Below, piece by piece: positions 36,434 to 45,778 of a stretch of DNA of 64,000 nucleotides; position 1 is the first letter of the stretch; the number at the start of each line of letters is the position of its first letter. The stretch lies in the NCBI GenBank assembly GCA_964647825.1, contig CAZYJL010000001.1, positions 124,001-188,000 of the forward strand, read 5' to 3'. The stretch comes from VFKI01 sp964647825. Its GTDB lineage: Bacteria; Pseudomonadota; Gammaproteobacteria; DSM-16500. The notes beneath the pieces are model-generated. The model ran no database searches. It was not told the DNA's origin and saw nothing but the letters and a program-made list of their open reading frames with translations. Made by a program: the position numbers and the translations under genes.

Positions 36434-37021
36434 TTAGGTGAACTTGTAGATTAAACCAAAGTTAACTGAGCTAGATTTTGGGCTACCAGTGAGGTAGTTA
36501 ACATGTGAGTAACCTGTATAAACATACTCAGCACGCATATCCCAATTCTGCCAGAGATTGGTTTGACCACCGAGACCAACTTGGTAACCCACTTTCCAAG
36601 TGTTCTGGGTGCTGAAACGCGTCTCGATTGCACCAAGACGCAAATAACCTAACAGGTTATCAGTGATGAGGTACCCTGGGAGGACGCTTAAACCGTAATC
36701 CCAAGTTGTTTTCAACGCTGATACGTTGCTGACATTAATCGAGCCATCAACAAAACCTTCACCAGCTAAATACCAATTTGGAGCAACTATCCCGCCATAA
36801 CCCAAGGACAGCGTGCCCAAAATACCGCTATAAGCAGGCGCAGCACTTGAAAAAGTGTTTCTGCCACCGATACTCATACCGATGTAAGGTGCAATGGCTG
36901 GATTGTATGTGACGCAAGGTGCTGGTGCTTCACCTTTGTAATCACCTTTGTAATTTCCTGCAAATGCAGGACTTGCTGTTATTGCTAACACTGTACTTGC
37001 TATTATCAGTTTCCTGAACAT
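36434..37021 (-). CDS. Outer-membrane beta-barrel protein (OmpW/Opa-like small porin fold)
   Basis: A signal peptide (MFRKLIIASTVLAITASPAFA) is followed by about 174 mature residues. These have alternating aromatic/hydrophobic strands (NWYLAGEGFVDGS, WDYGLSVLPGYLI, GYLRLGAIETRF, YQVGLGGQTNLW, WDMRAEYVYTGYS) and a terminal SSVNFGLIYKFT ending in an aromatic pair typical of outer-membrane insertion. Length and strand pattern suggest an eight-stranded barrel. AGGAG precedes the ATG, and a long leader (37022-37309) lies upstream. A strong terminator and clean ribosome-binding site suggest high expression. The specific role is unknown. Confidence 0.8.
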   Translation of the reverse strand: MFRKLIIASTVLAITASPAFAGNYKGDYKGEAPAPCVTYNPAIAPYIGMSIGGRNTFSSAAPAYSGILGTLSLGYGGIVAPNWYLAGEGFVDGSINVSNVSALKTTWDYGLSVLPGYLITDNLLGYLRLGAIETRFSTQNTWKVGYQVGLGGQTNLWQNWDMRAEYVYTGYSHVNYLTGSPKSSSVNFGLIYKFT

Positions 37022-37105
37022 GACTTTCTCCTGTATTTAAGTCTGTGCTGGGACTACCCGATCCTTTCCCTGCGATCCTACCGAACTTTTATCATCACCA
37101 CCCGA

Positions 37106-37138
37106 ATCTCTTTTTCACCGTCCGAATAAAAAAGAGAT
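37106..37138 (-). other. Hairpin in the leader of the outer-membrane protein gene
   Basis: ATCTCTTTTT pairs with AAAAAGAGAT across a 13-base loop, about 85 bp upstream of the omp start. It may affect mRNA stability or act as an sRNA target. The remaining 37139-37309 is AT-rich with no recognised site. Confidence 0.35.
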
Positions 37139-37309
37139 ATTAGCCCGATTATTTTATCCTGTAATTTCAATTCTGAAAGCATTTTTTTTATATATTGAAC
37201 ATCAACTTGTTTATTTAAGCACACAAATTTTATTTTGTTATATTTTTTGATCATATCCCTGAAAAAAATATATCTTCATTTTTGAAAAAAAATTATTTTT
37301 TTCTTGTTA

Positions 37310-38467
37310 TCACCTTGCTAATGCTACCTCCAAATCTTGTATCAAGTCATCAATATGCTCAATACCCACAGACAACCGAATCAAATTATCTGTGATTCCC
37401 TTTTCTGTACGCAGAGCAAATGGCACACTCGCATGCGTCATCACCGCAGGATGTTCAATTAAACTTTCTACGCCACCAAGACTTTCCGCAAGGGTAAAAA
37501 GACGACATTTTTTGAGGACATTGAATGTCTCTTGTTCAGTTGCATTTAATTCCACACTAATCATCCCGCCATAATCAGCCATTTGACGTGTTGCCAATGC
37601 ATGCTGTGGATGCGAAGCTAACCCCGGATAAATCACACGTTTAACACGTGGATGCGTTGCCAACCACTCTGCTAATTTCATGGCATTTTCACAATGTCGC
37701 GCCATACGTAACGCTAATGTTTTTATTCCACGCAATGCCAAAAAACTATCAAAAGGCCCGGCAATGGCGCCCACTGAATTTTGTAAAAAACCTAGTTTTT
37801 CACCGAGTGCAGTTGAATCCCCCACAACAACAATGCCACCAATCATATCCGAATGCCCATTCAGATATTTGGTTGCCGAATGCACAACTAAATCAAAACC
37901 AAAGTCTAATGGCCGCTGTAAAATCGGTGTGGCAAAGGTATTATCAACCACGCTAATTAACCCATGTTTTTTTGCAATATCTGCCACTTGCTTTAAATCA
38001 ATTAATTTTAATAAAGGATTGGTAGGTGTTTCGACCCAGACCATTTTAGTCGTTGGCCGCAAAGCAGCTGTTAAATTTTCAGGATTGGATAAATCCACAA
38101 ACGAAAAAGATAACCCTGCAGACCGTGTGCGCACTTTGTCAAAAAGACGAAAAGTGCCGCCGTATAAATCATCAGCTGCAATCACATGATCGCCCGGTTG
38201 TAAAACCTCGAGAATCGTTGCAATTGCCGCCATACCCGACGCAAATGCAAACCCTTTTTGACCATTCTCTAAAATCGCCACACACTGCTCATAACTTTCA
38301 CGTGTCGGATTACGCGTACGCGAATACTCATAGCCTTGATGTTTTCCCGGACTTTCCTGTGCATAGGTGGATGTTGCATAAATAGGCACAATTACCGCAC
38401 CCGTAGATGGATCAGGCACTTGGCCGGCATGAATCACCGCAGATTCAATCCGATATGTCGGTTTCAT
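37310..38467 (-). CDS. Cystathionine gamma-lyase/gamma-synthase family PLP enzyme
   Basis: This is a Cys/Met-metabolism PLP enzyme of 385 residues. The YSRTRNPTRESYE block, the VWVETPTNPLLKL segment and the PLP-lysine motif HSATKYLNGHSDMIGG are all present. Next to a cystathionine beta-synthase, the most economical role is cystathionine gamma-lyase, releasing cysteine in reverse transsulfuration. MetB-type gamma-synthase activity cannot be excluded from sequence. Its ATG lies inside the last 23 bases of the upstream gene, so the two are co-translated. Confidence 0.88.
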   Translation of the reverse strand: MKPTYRIESAVIHAGQVPDPSTGAVIVPIYATSTYAQESPGKHQGYEYSRTRNPTRESYEQCVAILENGQKGFAFASGMAAIATILEVLQPGDHVIAADDLYGGTFRLFDKVRTRSAGLSFSFVDLSNPENLTAALRPTTKMVWVETPTNPLLKLIDLKQVADIAKKHGLISVVDNTFATPILQRPLDFGFDLVVHSATKYLNGHSDMIGGIVVVGDSTALGEKLGFLQNSVGAIAGPFDSFLALRGIKTLALRMARHCENAMKLAEWLATHPRVKRVIYPGLASHPQHALATRQMADYGGMISVELNATEQETFNVLKKCRLFTLAESLGGVESLIEHPAVMTHASVPFALRTEKGITDNLIRLSVGIEHIDDLIQDLEVALAR

Positions 38468-39410
38468 CTATAAATCCTTTTTGTTGCATCCATTTTTTAT
38501 CAACAAAACGGCTCATATAATTTCGTACACCGTCAGGTAATATGACAACGCATTTTTGTCCTTTTTTAAGCGACGGTGCAACCTGTAACGCGGCCCACAC
38601 TGCCGCACCACACGATCCACCCACTAATAATCCCTCTTCACGAATCAGGCGGCGAGCCATTAAAAAAGACTCTGCATCCTTCGTTTTTACATACCGATCA
38701 ACCAAAGAGTTATCTAAAACATTTGGGATAAAATCGTAACCAATGCCTTCAACCAAATAAGGAAAAACGGTTGTGCCGCCACCTAAAATAGATCCTTCTG
38801 GATCCACACCAATAATTTGAATTGCCGGATTCACTTCTTTCATCTTGCGCGCAATGCCCGTAATTGTGCCGCCCGTGCCGGCAGACACAACCACCATTGC
38901 TAGATTTTCACCAATCTCCGCTAAAATCTCTTCCGCTGTGATGTGATAATGCGCTGCAGGATTTGCTGGATTGGCATATTGATCAAGAATATGTGCGCGC
39001 GGAATTTCTTTTTGTAATTTTTTTGCAAGTGAAATATGACTTTCTGGACTGTCCCAAGCTGCTTCCGTTGGCGTACGATAAATCGTTGCACCTAGCGCTT
39101 CTAAAATCACTTGTTTTTCATGGCTCATTTTTTCAGGCATCGTAATAATGACACGATACCCTTTGACTGCTGCCACCATCGCCAAACCAATGCCCATATT
39201 ACCCGACGTTGCTTCAATCAATGTATCGCCCGGACGAATCTTGCCAGCTTTCTCTGCTGCTTCTACCATATTTAACGCAATACGATCTTTGACTGAACCA
39301 CCGGGATTCATAAACTCGCATTTACCATATAATTCACACGGCAAATCTGCACCAATACGCTGAAAACGTACAAGGGGTGTTTTACCAATCGCTTCCAAAA
39401 TGGTTTGCAT
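38445..39410 (-). CDS. Cystathionine beta-synthase, eukaryotic-like catalytic core
   Basis: This PLP enzyme condenses serine and homocysteine to cystathionine. The PLP lysine is Lys41 in NPGGSVKDRI. The phosphate loop is SAGTGGTITGIARK. TPTEAAWDSPESHISLA, ILDQYANPANPAAHY, VEGIGYDFIP and the tail CVVILPDGVRNYMSRF resemble animal and yeast CBS more than bacterial CysK. The heme-binding N-terminus and C-terminal CBS domains of the eukaryotic enzyme are missing (321 residues). AAGGA precedes the ATG. It is the first gene of a CBS-lyase pair. Confidence 0.88.
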   Translation of the reverse strand: MQTILEAIGKTPLVRFQRIGADLPCELYGKCEFMNPGGSVKDRIALNMVEAAEKAGKIRPGDTLIEATSGNMGIGLAMVAAVKGYRVIITMPEKMSHEKQVILEALGATIYRTPTEAAWDSPESHISLAKKLQKEIPRAHILDQYANPANPAAHYHITAEEILAEIGENLAMVVVSAGTGGTITGIARKMKEVNPAIQIIGVDPEGSILGGGTTVFPYLVEGIGYDFIPNVLDNSLVDRYVKTKDAESFLMARRLIREEGLLVGGSCGAAVWAALQVAPSLKKGQKCVVILPDGVRNYMSRFVDKKWMQQKGFIDETDISD

Positions 39411-39430
39411 GCAAAATGTCCTTGAAATCG

Positions 39431-39562
39431 AGAGGCTGTTTAGAGCAGGTTATTTTTCATTCTTTATAACCTCAAATATATTCATCCTGATTGGATTTGA
39501 TTCTCGAAAACATCCTGTTTTCTCGTAAAAAAATGAAAAATAACCTGCTCTAAACAGCCTCT
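39431..39562. repeat. Near-perfect long palindrome with internal hairpin
   Basis: Perfectly complementary 31-bp outer arms start AGAGGCTGTTTAGAGCAGGT and enclose about 70 bp. That interior holds a second perfect stem, GAAAACA-TCC-TGTTTTC. No obvious target duplication is seen. It lies upstream of cbs and downstream of the minus-strand small secreted protein gene. It is unrelated in sequence to the nine MITE-like copies. Confidence 0.8.
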
Positions 39563-39579
39563 ATTAACCATTAGCGAAA

Positions 39580-39966
39580 TTAATCATATTTTTGCACATG
39601 ACAACGATAAGCAGTTGATCGATGAACTAATTGACCTGATAAAGTAATTATCATTGATTTGCCAGTGAATAAATGATTTTGTAAATGACAAAAATTAGCA
39701 ATTTCACCACCTGCCTCACCAAAGCTGACATGCGAAACGGTGATACGATAATTGCGACTGGGCGCGGCTAACGTCCATGCACTATTTTTATTACGAATAT
39801 CAAGAATGAGTGGCTCAATTTTGCCTGTATCCACATCGCGTAAAATCAGTGTCCATTGCGGCTGGCCCGTTATCTCACGAAAATTAGCGATAATCTGAAT
39901 GACTGGCGTACCTGCCATTGCTATACATGGCAACAGATAAAACAAAATCAGCAACAGACGACCCAT
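39580..39966 (-). CDS. Small secreted hypothetical protein
   Basis: This is a 128-residue product with a clear signal peptide (MGRLLLILFYLLPCIAMAG) and a beta-rich mature part (WTLILRDVDTGKIEPLILD, SRNYRITVSHVSFGEAGG). Two cysteines (FCHL and YRCHVQ) could form a disulfide, consistent with export to the periplasm near dsbB. No family recognised. Confidence 0.6.
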   Translation of the reverse strand: MGRLLLILFYLLPCIAMAGTPVIQIIANFREITGQPQWTLILRDVDTGKIEPLILDIRNKNSAWTLAAPSRNYRITVSHVSFGEAGGEIANFCHLQNHLFTGKSMIITLSGQLVHRSTAYRCHVQKYD

Positions 39967-40074
39967 AGCACATCATCCTTGCAGTAATAATAAATAATTT
40001 AGTGATTAGTATGGTGCAGTTTAACTAAGAGAGCCAGAACAAATTAAATACTATTCATAATGAAATAGTTTTAA

Positions 40075-40617
40075 TCATTTCTTGTTTTTATTTATTTCAT
40101 CTTTTTTACAAGAATAAAGCCTAATAAACTGCACCAATGAAATCACTGCAAAAAAAACAAAAAAAATCAAAGACCATTCCGCTAAACTTAAATGCAAAAA
40201 TTGCCAAGTCACACGCGAACATTCTGCTGATCCTTGCAAGACTCTTGTCACCACTTGATCCCACGGCAAAATTTCCATTAAATAATGCAAACTGACACCA
40301 CAATCTGCTTGCTCACCTGCTGGCAAATGCTGTAACCAAACTTGCCTACCTGCAAAAAAAACCCCAGCACTTGCTGCTAAGAAAGCTAACAATGCCGTTG
40401 TTTTATGAAAAAGACGTGAACTACCTAAAATACCTAATAAAAAAATGACTGCTAAAATAACAAACACAAATCGTTGCAATAAACATAACAAACAAGGAAT
40501 CATGCCATCGTGAGCTTGTAACCAAAAAGAAAATATCAATAGAAAAACCGTTAATAAAAAACTACTTAACCAAATAAGACGAACAGAGCGAAAAAATTTT
40601 ATAAAAATAAACTTCAT
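40075..40617 (-). CDS. dsbB: Disulfide bond formation protein B
   Basis: This inner-membrane quinone reductase reoxidises DsbA. It has four membrane helices in 180 residues. The first periplasmic loop shows the redox pair in IPCLLCLLQRF (CxxC), and the second loop has cysteines in QADCGVS and SAECSRV, as in E. coli DsbB. AAGGA lies eight bases before the ATG. The C-terminus is Lys-rich. Confidence 0.9.
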   Translation of the reverse strand: MKFIFIKFFRSVRLIWLSSFLLTVFLLIFSFWLQAHDGMIPCLLCLLQRFVFVILAVIFLLGILGSSRLFHKTTALLAFLAASAGVFFAGRQVWLQHLPAGEQADCGVSLHYLMEILPWDQVVTRVLQGSAECSRVTWQFLHLSLAEWSLIFFVFFAVISLVQFIRLYSCKKDEINKNKK

Positions 40618-40665
40618 ATTTCTTAATTCCTTATAAAAAATTTATCAAATAAATATATAAAAAAA

Positions 40666-41130
40666 TCACTCTTCTTCATCGAAAGCATCTAACCAATTTT
40701 GTAAAATAATTTGTGCAGCATGGCTATCCACTTTTGCTTTTTGTAATGCACGATAACCACCTGTAGCGAAAATATGTGCACGCGCATCACGTGTACTTAA
40801 ACGTTCATCCATTTCATACACAGGCAATGCAAATTTTTTATGTAGCCATTCAGCAAAGACTCGCGCTGCTTGCGTCACTGGTTGTTCCGTCCCATCCATA
40901 TTCAGAGGAATGCCCACCACGAATGCATCAGGCTGCCATGTTTGCATAAGTTTTTCTAACTTCATTAAGGCATCAACTAACAACTTACCTTCTTTTGCTG
41001 ATAAGGTAACTAACGGCCGTGCGTTACGTGTAATACACTGACCCACAGCAACACCAATACGCTTTGTGCCAAAATCAAAGCCAAAGACTGTTTGAATCGT
41101 ACTTTTCTTTTTTACGTTTATCATTTTCAT
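40666..41130 (-). CDS. ruvX: Putative pre-16S rRNA nuclease RuvX/YqgF
   Basis: This RNase-H-fold nuclease is implicated in maturation of the 16S rRNA 5' end. The N-terminal FGFDFGTKRIGVAVGQ, the VVGIPLNMDGTEQ motif, ERLSTRDA and the C-terminal KAKVDSHAAQIILQNWLD are the family signature. It has 154 residues, slightly long at the N-terminus. It is 48 bp upstream of dsbB in the same direction and divergent from an MFS gene. Confidence 0.93.
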   Translation of the reverse strand: MKMINVKKKSTIQTVFGFDFGTKRIGVAVGQCITRNARPLVTLSAKEGKLLVDALMKLEKLMQTWQPDAFVVGIPLNMDGTEQPVTQAARVFAEWLHKKFALPVYEMDERLSTRDARAHIFATGGYRALQKAKVDSHAAQIILQNWLDAFDEEE

Positions 41131-41174
41131 CTATCGCATTATACTGCACGTGACTATGACGGAAAGCCCTGAAT

Positions 41175-42473
41175 ATGACTTCAATCGTTCGCCCTCAGCA
41201 ATTATTCCAAGCTGTACGACAAAATCGACGCTATTTAACGATATTTTTATTTGGGATTGCCTCCGGATTGCCGTCTTGCCTAGTCGCTAGCACCCTGCAA
41301 GCTTGGTTTACTGAAAATGGCTTAAACTTACATACTATCGGTGCTGTCACCTTACTCGTTTTACCCTATAGCTGCCGTTTTTTATGGACTCCACTCTTTG
41401 ATCATTATCAAAGTTTCAAAGGTCTTGATCGTCGCCGTGGCTGGCTATTTCTCATGCAGTTTGGTTTATTTATTTCTATATCAAGTATGGCATTACAACA
41501 ACCGACTGATAGCATTCAACTTTATCACATAAACGTACCGATACTGATGTTGCTTGGTTTAATGACGGCGATTCTCTCTGCGTCACAAGATAGTTTAATT
41601 AATGCATGGCAAGTGGATATTTTTCCGATCCATGAACGCGGGTTAAGCGCAGCAATGTATGTGACGGGTTGGCGCATTGGTGCATTACTTTCAGGATCAC
41701 TCGCCTTAGTTATTGCACAATTTTACAACTGGGAAATCACATATTTTTGCATGGCATTACTGATGCTTTTGGCTATGTGTCTCACTCTCTTGGCAGAAGC
41801 GGCACCAGAAGAAAGGACGCTCGAAAAAGATAATTTTTTTTTCCGAATAAAAAATATCATAAACGATTTTTATAATGAGAATGCAGCAAGCTCATTGAAA
41901 ACTTTTAGTTATATAATTTTACTTATTCTCACGTACAAATTAGGTGAAGCGCTTGCACTCTCGCTCAATACCACTTTTTTATTGCGTTATATTGGCTTTT
42001 CACTCACTGCGGTTGGTCTCGTCAATAAAACCATTAGCATGAGTGCAGCATTGTTAGGTGGCTTGGTCGCGGGTGTTTGGATGCAACGTTTATCCTTATA
42101 TCGCGCGCTTTTTTTGTTTGGCATGATTCAAGCTGTAGCGAATTTAGGCTATGTTTTACTTGCGATAATAGGTAAAAATTATTCTTTATTAGTAATCACT
42201 GCCTTTTTAGAAAACTTTTGCAGTGCTATGGGCAATATTGCACTGATTGCTTTTTTAATGGCTTTATCAAAAGGAAAAAATACGGTGACACGTTTCGCGT
42301 TATTCAGTTCACTGGTTTTTTTACCACGCACACTGGTTGGGCCTTATGCTGCAAGCTTGGTGACGCTCACCGGTTGGCCTGTATTTTTTGTTTGTTGTTT
42401 TCTCTGCGCATTACCTTCTATTTTATTTGTTTTTTTATGCAAAAAAACCATCCTAACAGCAAGCAATGTATAG
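41175..42473 (+). CDS. ampG: AmpG-like muropeptide permease (MFS)
   Basis: This is a 12-helix MFS carrier of 432 residues. The first helix region FLFGIASGLPSCLVASTLQAWF and the PYSCRFLWTPLFD and SASQDSLINAWQVDIF segments are typical of AmpG, which imports anhydromuropeptides for cell-wall recycling. It fits functionally with PBP4 encoded 10 kb away. Its end is 16 bp before mobile repeat copy 6. Confidence 0.85.
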   Translation: MTSIVRPQQLFQAVRQNRRYLTIFLFGIASGLPSCLVASTLQAWFTENGLNLHTIGAVTLLVLPYSCRFLWTPLFDHYQSFKGLDRRRGWLFLMQFGLFISISSMALQQPTDSIQLYHINVPILMLLGLMTAILSASQDSLINAWQVDIFPIHERGLSAAMYVTGWRIGALLSGSLALVIAQFYNWEITYFCMALLMLLAMCLTLLAEAAPEERTLEKDNFFFRIKNIINDFYNENAASSLKTFSYIILLILTYKLGEALALSLNTTFLLRYIGFSLTAVGLVNKTISMSAALLGGLVAGVWMQRLSLYRALFLFGMIQAVANLGYVLLAIIGKNYSLLVITAFLENFCSAMGNIALIAFLMALSKGKNTVTRFALFSSLVFLPRTLVGPYAASLVTLTGWPVFFVCCFLCALPSILFVFLCKKTILTASNV

Positions 42474-42489
42474 ATAACAGGTATAGTCG

Positions 42490-42675
42490 GTAACAGATCA
42501 GTTGGGATATTATTTGACGACTTAACTGCATATCAGTTGCCCATCGGCTGTTGTAAGTGATCAAAGCCATGCCCTTTCTGATAACATGAAGCGTACTTTA
42601 TCAGTAAAATGCAGCTTGCTGTTTGGCAGTTACGGTCAGTTAAGTCGTCAAACAATCTCCCCATTGATCTGTTAC
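42490..42675 (+). mobile_element. Palindromic MITE-like element, copy 6
   Basis: This 186-bp element has GTAACAG/CTGTTAC tips and a perfect 8-bp target duplication TATAGTCG (42482-42489 and 42676-42683). Arms carry TTTGACGACTTAACTG and complement, unlike copies 1-4 but shared with copy 9. It separates convergent ampG and polA. Confidence 0.94.
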
Positions 42676-42697
42676 TATAGTCGATAACTTGACTTAC

Positions 42698-45442
42698 CTA
42701 TTTCGATGCCGCATCCCAATTATCACCGACACCGATATTAACAGATAATGGTACGCGCAAATTAGCTGCAGCCATCATTTGTTGACGCGTCACTGCTATC
42801 ATATCTTCTACAAGATCGTCGCGTACTTCTAAAACTAATTCATCATGCACTTGCATAATGATTTTAATGGGTGCTTTATCAAACTGTTCTTTTGCTAATT
42901 TTTTACAAATAACATTATCTAATGAAATCATGGCACGTTTAATAATGTCCGCAGCACTGCCCTGTAATGGGGCATTAATTGCAGTTCGCTCTGCAGCTTT
43001 CTTTCGCATCATTTGACTAGAACGAATATCGGGTAAATACAAACGACGGCCCCATAATGTTTCGACGTACCCTTTGTCATAGGCTTGTGTACGCGTCCGT
43101 TCCATATAATTTTTAATACCTGGATAACGTGCAAAATATCGATCAATATAAGCTTGCGCAACATCACGTCCCACGCCTAATTGTTTTGCCAAACCAAACG
43201 CTGACATACCATAAATTAAACCAAAATTAATGGCTTTTGCAGCACGGCGTTCTTCTGCTGTTACTTTTTCTAAGGCAATGCCTAGTACTTCTGCGGCTGT
43301 CGCACGATGCACATCGAGATCGTCTGCAAATGCTTTTAATAATGCAGCATCTTCCGACATATGCGCCATAAGACGTAATTCAATTTGCGAATAATCGGCA
43401 CTCATCAGTTTAAATCCCGGTGGTGCAATAAAAGCTTCACGAATACGACGACCCTCGGTGGTACGAATCGGAATATTTTGCAGATTTGGATCAGATGAAG
43501 ACAGGCGGCCCGTTGCAGCGCCCATTTGATGATACGATGTATGAATACGCTGTGTACGTGCATTAATTAATTCAGGCAAGCGTTTTGTATAGGTACTTAT
43601 TAACTTACTTAACCCACGGTATTCAATAATCAAGCGTGGCAAAGGAAAATCGATCGCTAATTCTTGTAAGACATTTTCTGCTGTGGAAGGTTGCCCTGTT
43701 GGTGTTTTTTGTAAAACCGGGCAGGCTAATTTTTCGTATAAAATCGTTTGTAATTGCTTAGGTGAATTCATATTAAATGTTTCACCTGCTAATAAAAATA
43801 CTTCTTTTTCTAACTCGGCTGTTCGTTTTTGTAATTCTGCTGTTTGCTGTGCGAGTTTCTCTGTATCGATTAGTACACCATGTCGTTCAATACGTGCGAG
43901 GACAGGAATTAAAGGGACTTCTATTTCTTCGACAACTTTTTTTAATTGCGGTTCATTTACTAATTTTGGCCAAAATAACTGATGTAATTGTAATGTGACA
44001 TCCGCATCTTCCGCCGCATAACGTGCAGCAGCCTCAATCGGCACAGCATCAAACGTGATTTGTTTTGCGCCTTTTCCCGCAACATCTGCAAACGTAATAG
44101 TTCGCCAACCTAAATGTTTTAGTGCTAAAACATCCATGCCATGATTATTACTGCTGCTATCTAACACGGCAGATTCCAACAACGTATCCGCTAAAATACC
44201 AGACAAACTAATCTCATATTGCGCTAAAATTTCCATATCATATTTCACATGATGACCAACTTTTTGTAGCGTTTTCGATTCTAATAAAGGACGGCATTTT
44301 TGTAAGACTTCTTCACGATTTAATTGTGTCGGCGCTGTCGCATCGTGATGCATAAGTGGAATATACATTGCCTCACCAGGTGCGACTGCAAAAGACATCC
44401 CCACTAATTCTGCATCCATATAATTTAAACTGGTTGTTTCCGTATCAAAAGCAAACACAGGCGCTGTCATTAAACGTGCCAACCATTTATCTAATGCGGC
44501 ATGGGTAAAAATTGTTTCGTAATTTGCATATTTTTGTTCAACAGTATTCACTGCTGTTTGATCTTGTTTTTCCAGATGATCTTGCTTTTCTATTTTTTCT
44601 TTTAACCAACTGCGAAATTCATATTCACGATATAACGCAATTAATTTTTCAGTATTTTCGGGTTGGCGTACTAATTCTGCTGCTGTCGTCGCTAGTGGCA
44701 CATCTAACTTGATTGTTGCCAAAGTATGCGCTAATGGAATCTGTGATAAATTTGCACGTAAATTTTCACCCACTTTTCCGGTAATCGCCGATGCATTTTG
44801 CATAATGCCATCTAGTGAACCATACGTTGTTAACCACTTCACTGCTGTTTTCGGACCCACCATCGGGACACCGGGAATATTGTCTGCGGTATCACCCACC
44901 AAAGCGAGATAATCGACAATTTGTTCTGGCAAAATACCAAATTTTTCTTTTACTGTTACGGGAGTAAAAAACGTATCCGTCATGGTATTCACTAACGTCA
45001 CATTTTGCGTGACTAATTGCGCCATGTCTTTATCGCCTGTCGAAATTAAAACCGTCATCCCTTGTTTTTCCGCTGCTTTTGCCAGCGTACCAATCACGTC
45101 ATCTGCCTCAACACCGTCTTCCATCATCAATGGAATACCTAATGCTGTAATAATGGCGTGGATAGCAGGAATTTGTGCAGCTAACTCTGCAGGCATTGGC
45201 GGTCTATTGGCTTTATATTGTGCAAACAAATCATCACGAAACGTTTTTCCTTTTGCATCAAATACAACAGCTATTCGTTCAGGGGAATAATCTGTGAGCA
45301 ATCGACGCAACATATTGATCACGCCGTAAATTGCTCCCGTATGCACGCCTTTTGAATTCATAAGGGACGGCATCGCATGAAATGCACGATAAAGATATGA
45401 CGATCCATCTACTAATATAAGTGGCGCAACAACTTTATCCAT
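42698..45442 (-). CDS. polA: DNA polymerase I
   Basis: This repair and Okazaki-maturation polymerase (914 residues) has all three domains: the 5' nuclease (LILVDGSSYLYRAFHAMP to about 290), a 3'-5' exonuclease with DTET (FAFDTETTSLNY), GHHVKYD and the AEDADVT acidic motif, and the polymerase domain (SADYSQIELRLMAHMS, AKAINFGLIYGMSAFGLAKQ, MQVHDELVLEV). Proofreading residues look intact. The ATG at 45442 has a strong upstream GAGGGGAA. The frame continues open to 45532 without homology. It is divergent from dnaA, with mobile repeat copy 7 between. Confidence 0.97.
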   Translation of the reverse strand: MDKVVAPLILVDGSSYLYRAFHAMPSLMNSKGVHTGAIYGVINMLRRLLTDYSPERIAVVFDAKGKTFRDDLFAQYKANRPPMPAELAAQIPAIHAIITALGIPLMMEDGVEADDVIGTLAKAAEKQGMTVLISTGDKDMAQLVTQNVTLVNTMTDTFFTPVTVKEKFGILPEQIVDYLALVGDTADNIPGVPMVGPKTAVKWLTTYGSLDGIMQNASAITGKVGENLRANLSQIPLAHTLATIKLDVPLATTAAELVRQPENTEKLIALYREYEFRSWLKEKIEKQDHLEKQDQTAVNTVEQKYANYETIFTHAALDKWLARLMTAPVFAFDTETTSLNYMDAELVGMSFAVAPGEAMYIPLMHHDATAPTQLNREEVLQKCRPLLESKTLQKVGHHVKYDMEILAQYEISLSGILADTLLESAVLDSSSNNHGMDVLALKHLGWRTITFADVAGKGAKQITFDAVPIEAAARYAAEDADVTLQLHQLFWPKLVNEPQLKKVVEEIEVPLIPVLARIERHGVLIDTEKLAQQTAELQKRTAELEKEVFLLAGETFNMNSPKQLQTILYEKLACPVLQKTPTGQPSTAENVLQELAIDFPLPRLIIEYRGLSKLISTYTKRLPELINARTQRIHTSYHQMGAATGRLSSSDPNLQNIPIRTTEGRRIREAFIAPPGFKLMSADYSQIELRLMAHMSEDAALLKAFADDLDVHRATAAEVLGIALEKVTAEERRAAKAINFGLIYGMSAFGLAKQLGVGRDVAQAYIDRYFARYPGIKNYMERTRTQAYDKGYVETLWGRRLYLPDIRSSQMMRKKAAERTAINAPLQGSAADIIKRAMISLDNVICKKLAKEQFDKAPIKIIMQVHDELVLEVRDDLVEDMIAVTRQQMMAAANLRVPLSVNIGVGDNWDAASK

Positions 45443-45543
45443 CCTGATTCCCCTCGAAAAATGAGTCTGGCATGATACGCAATAACACATGGATCGGACA
45501 GGCCTCCACTGGTAACATGTCTTTTCTTCCAATGTGTATATGA

Positions 45544-45728
45544 GTAACGACTCAGGTAGTCAGGATTTTTTAACTTGACTGACCGCAAACGCAGAATAGC
45601 AGGTTGCATTTTACCAATGGAAATGCGCTTCATGCATCATGAAAGGGCGCTGCTTCGTTAATGTGCTGTCTCTGCGGGGCCCGTGTTATGCAGTCAAGTT
45701 AAAAAATCCTGACTACCTGAGTCGTTAC
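45544..45728 (-). mobile_element. Palindromic MITE-like element, copy 7
   Basis: This 185-bp element has GTAACGACTCAGG / CCTGAGTCGTTAC tips and inverse core orientation. Arms are nearly identical to copy 1. Flanks GTATATGA and AATAATGA share only ATGA, so the target duplication is uncertain. It fills most of the 336-bp gap between divergent polA and dnaA and ends about 50 bp before the dnaA start, so it must bear on dnaA's 5' leader or promoter. Confidence 0.88.
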
Positions 45729-45778
45729 AATAATGATGTAATACACACAGATAAGGCAAATTGATTCAGGGGACACAT

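Noticed and set aside
45412..45633. An open frame across mobile repeat copy 7 resembling the frame in copy 1.
   Set aside because: Similarity between the two frames only reflects the repeat. Other copies do not keep the frame open, so it is not a coding element.
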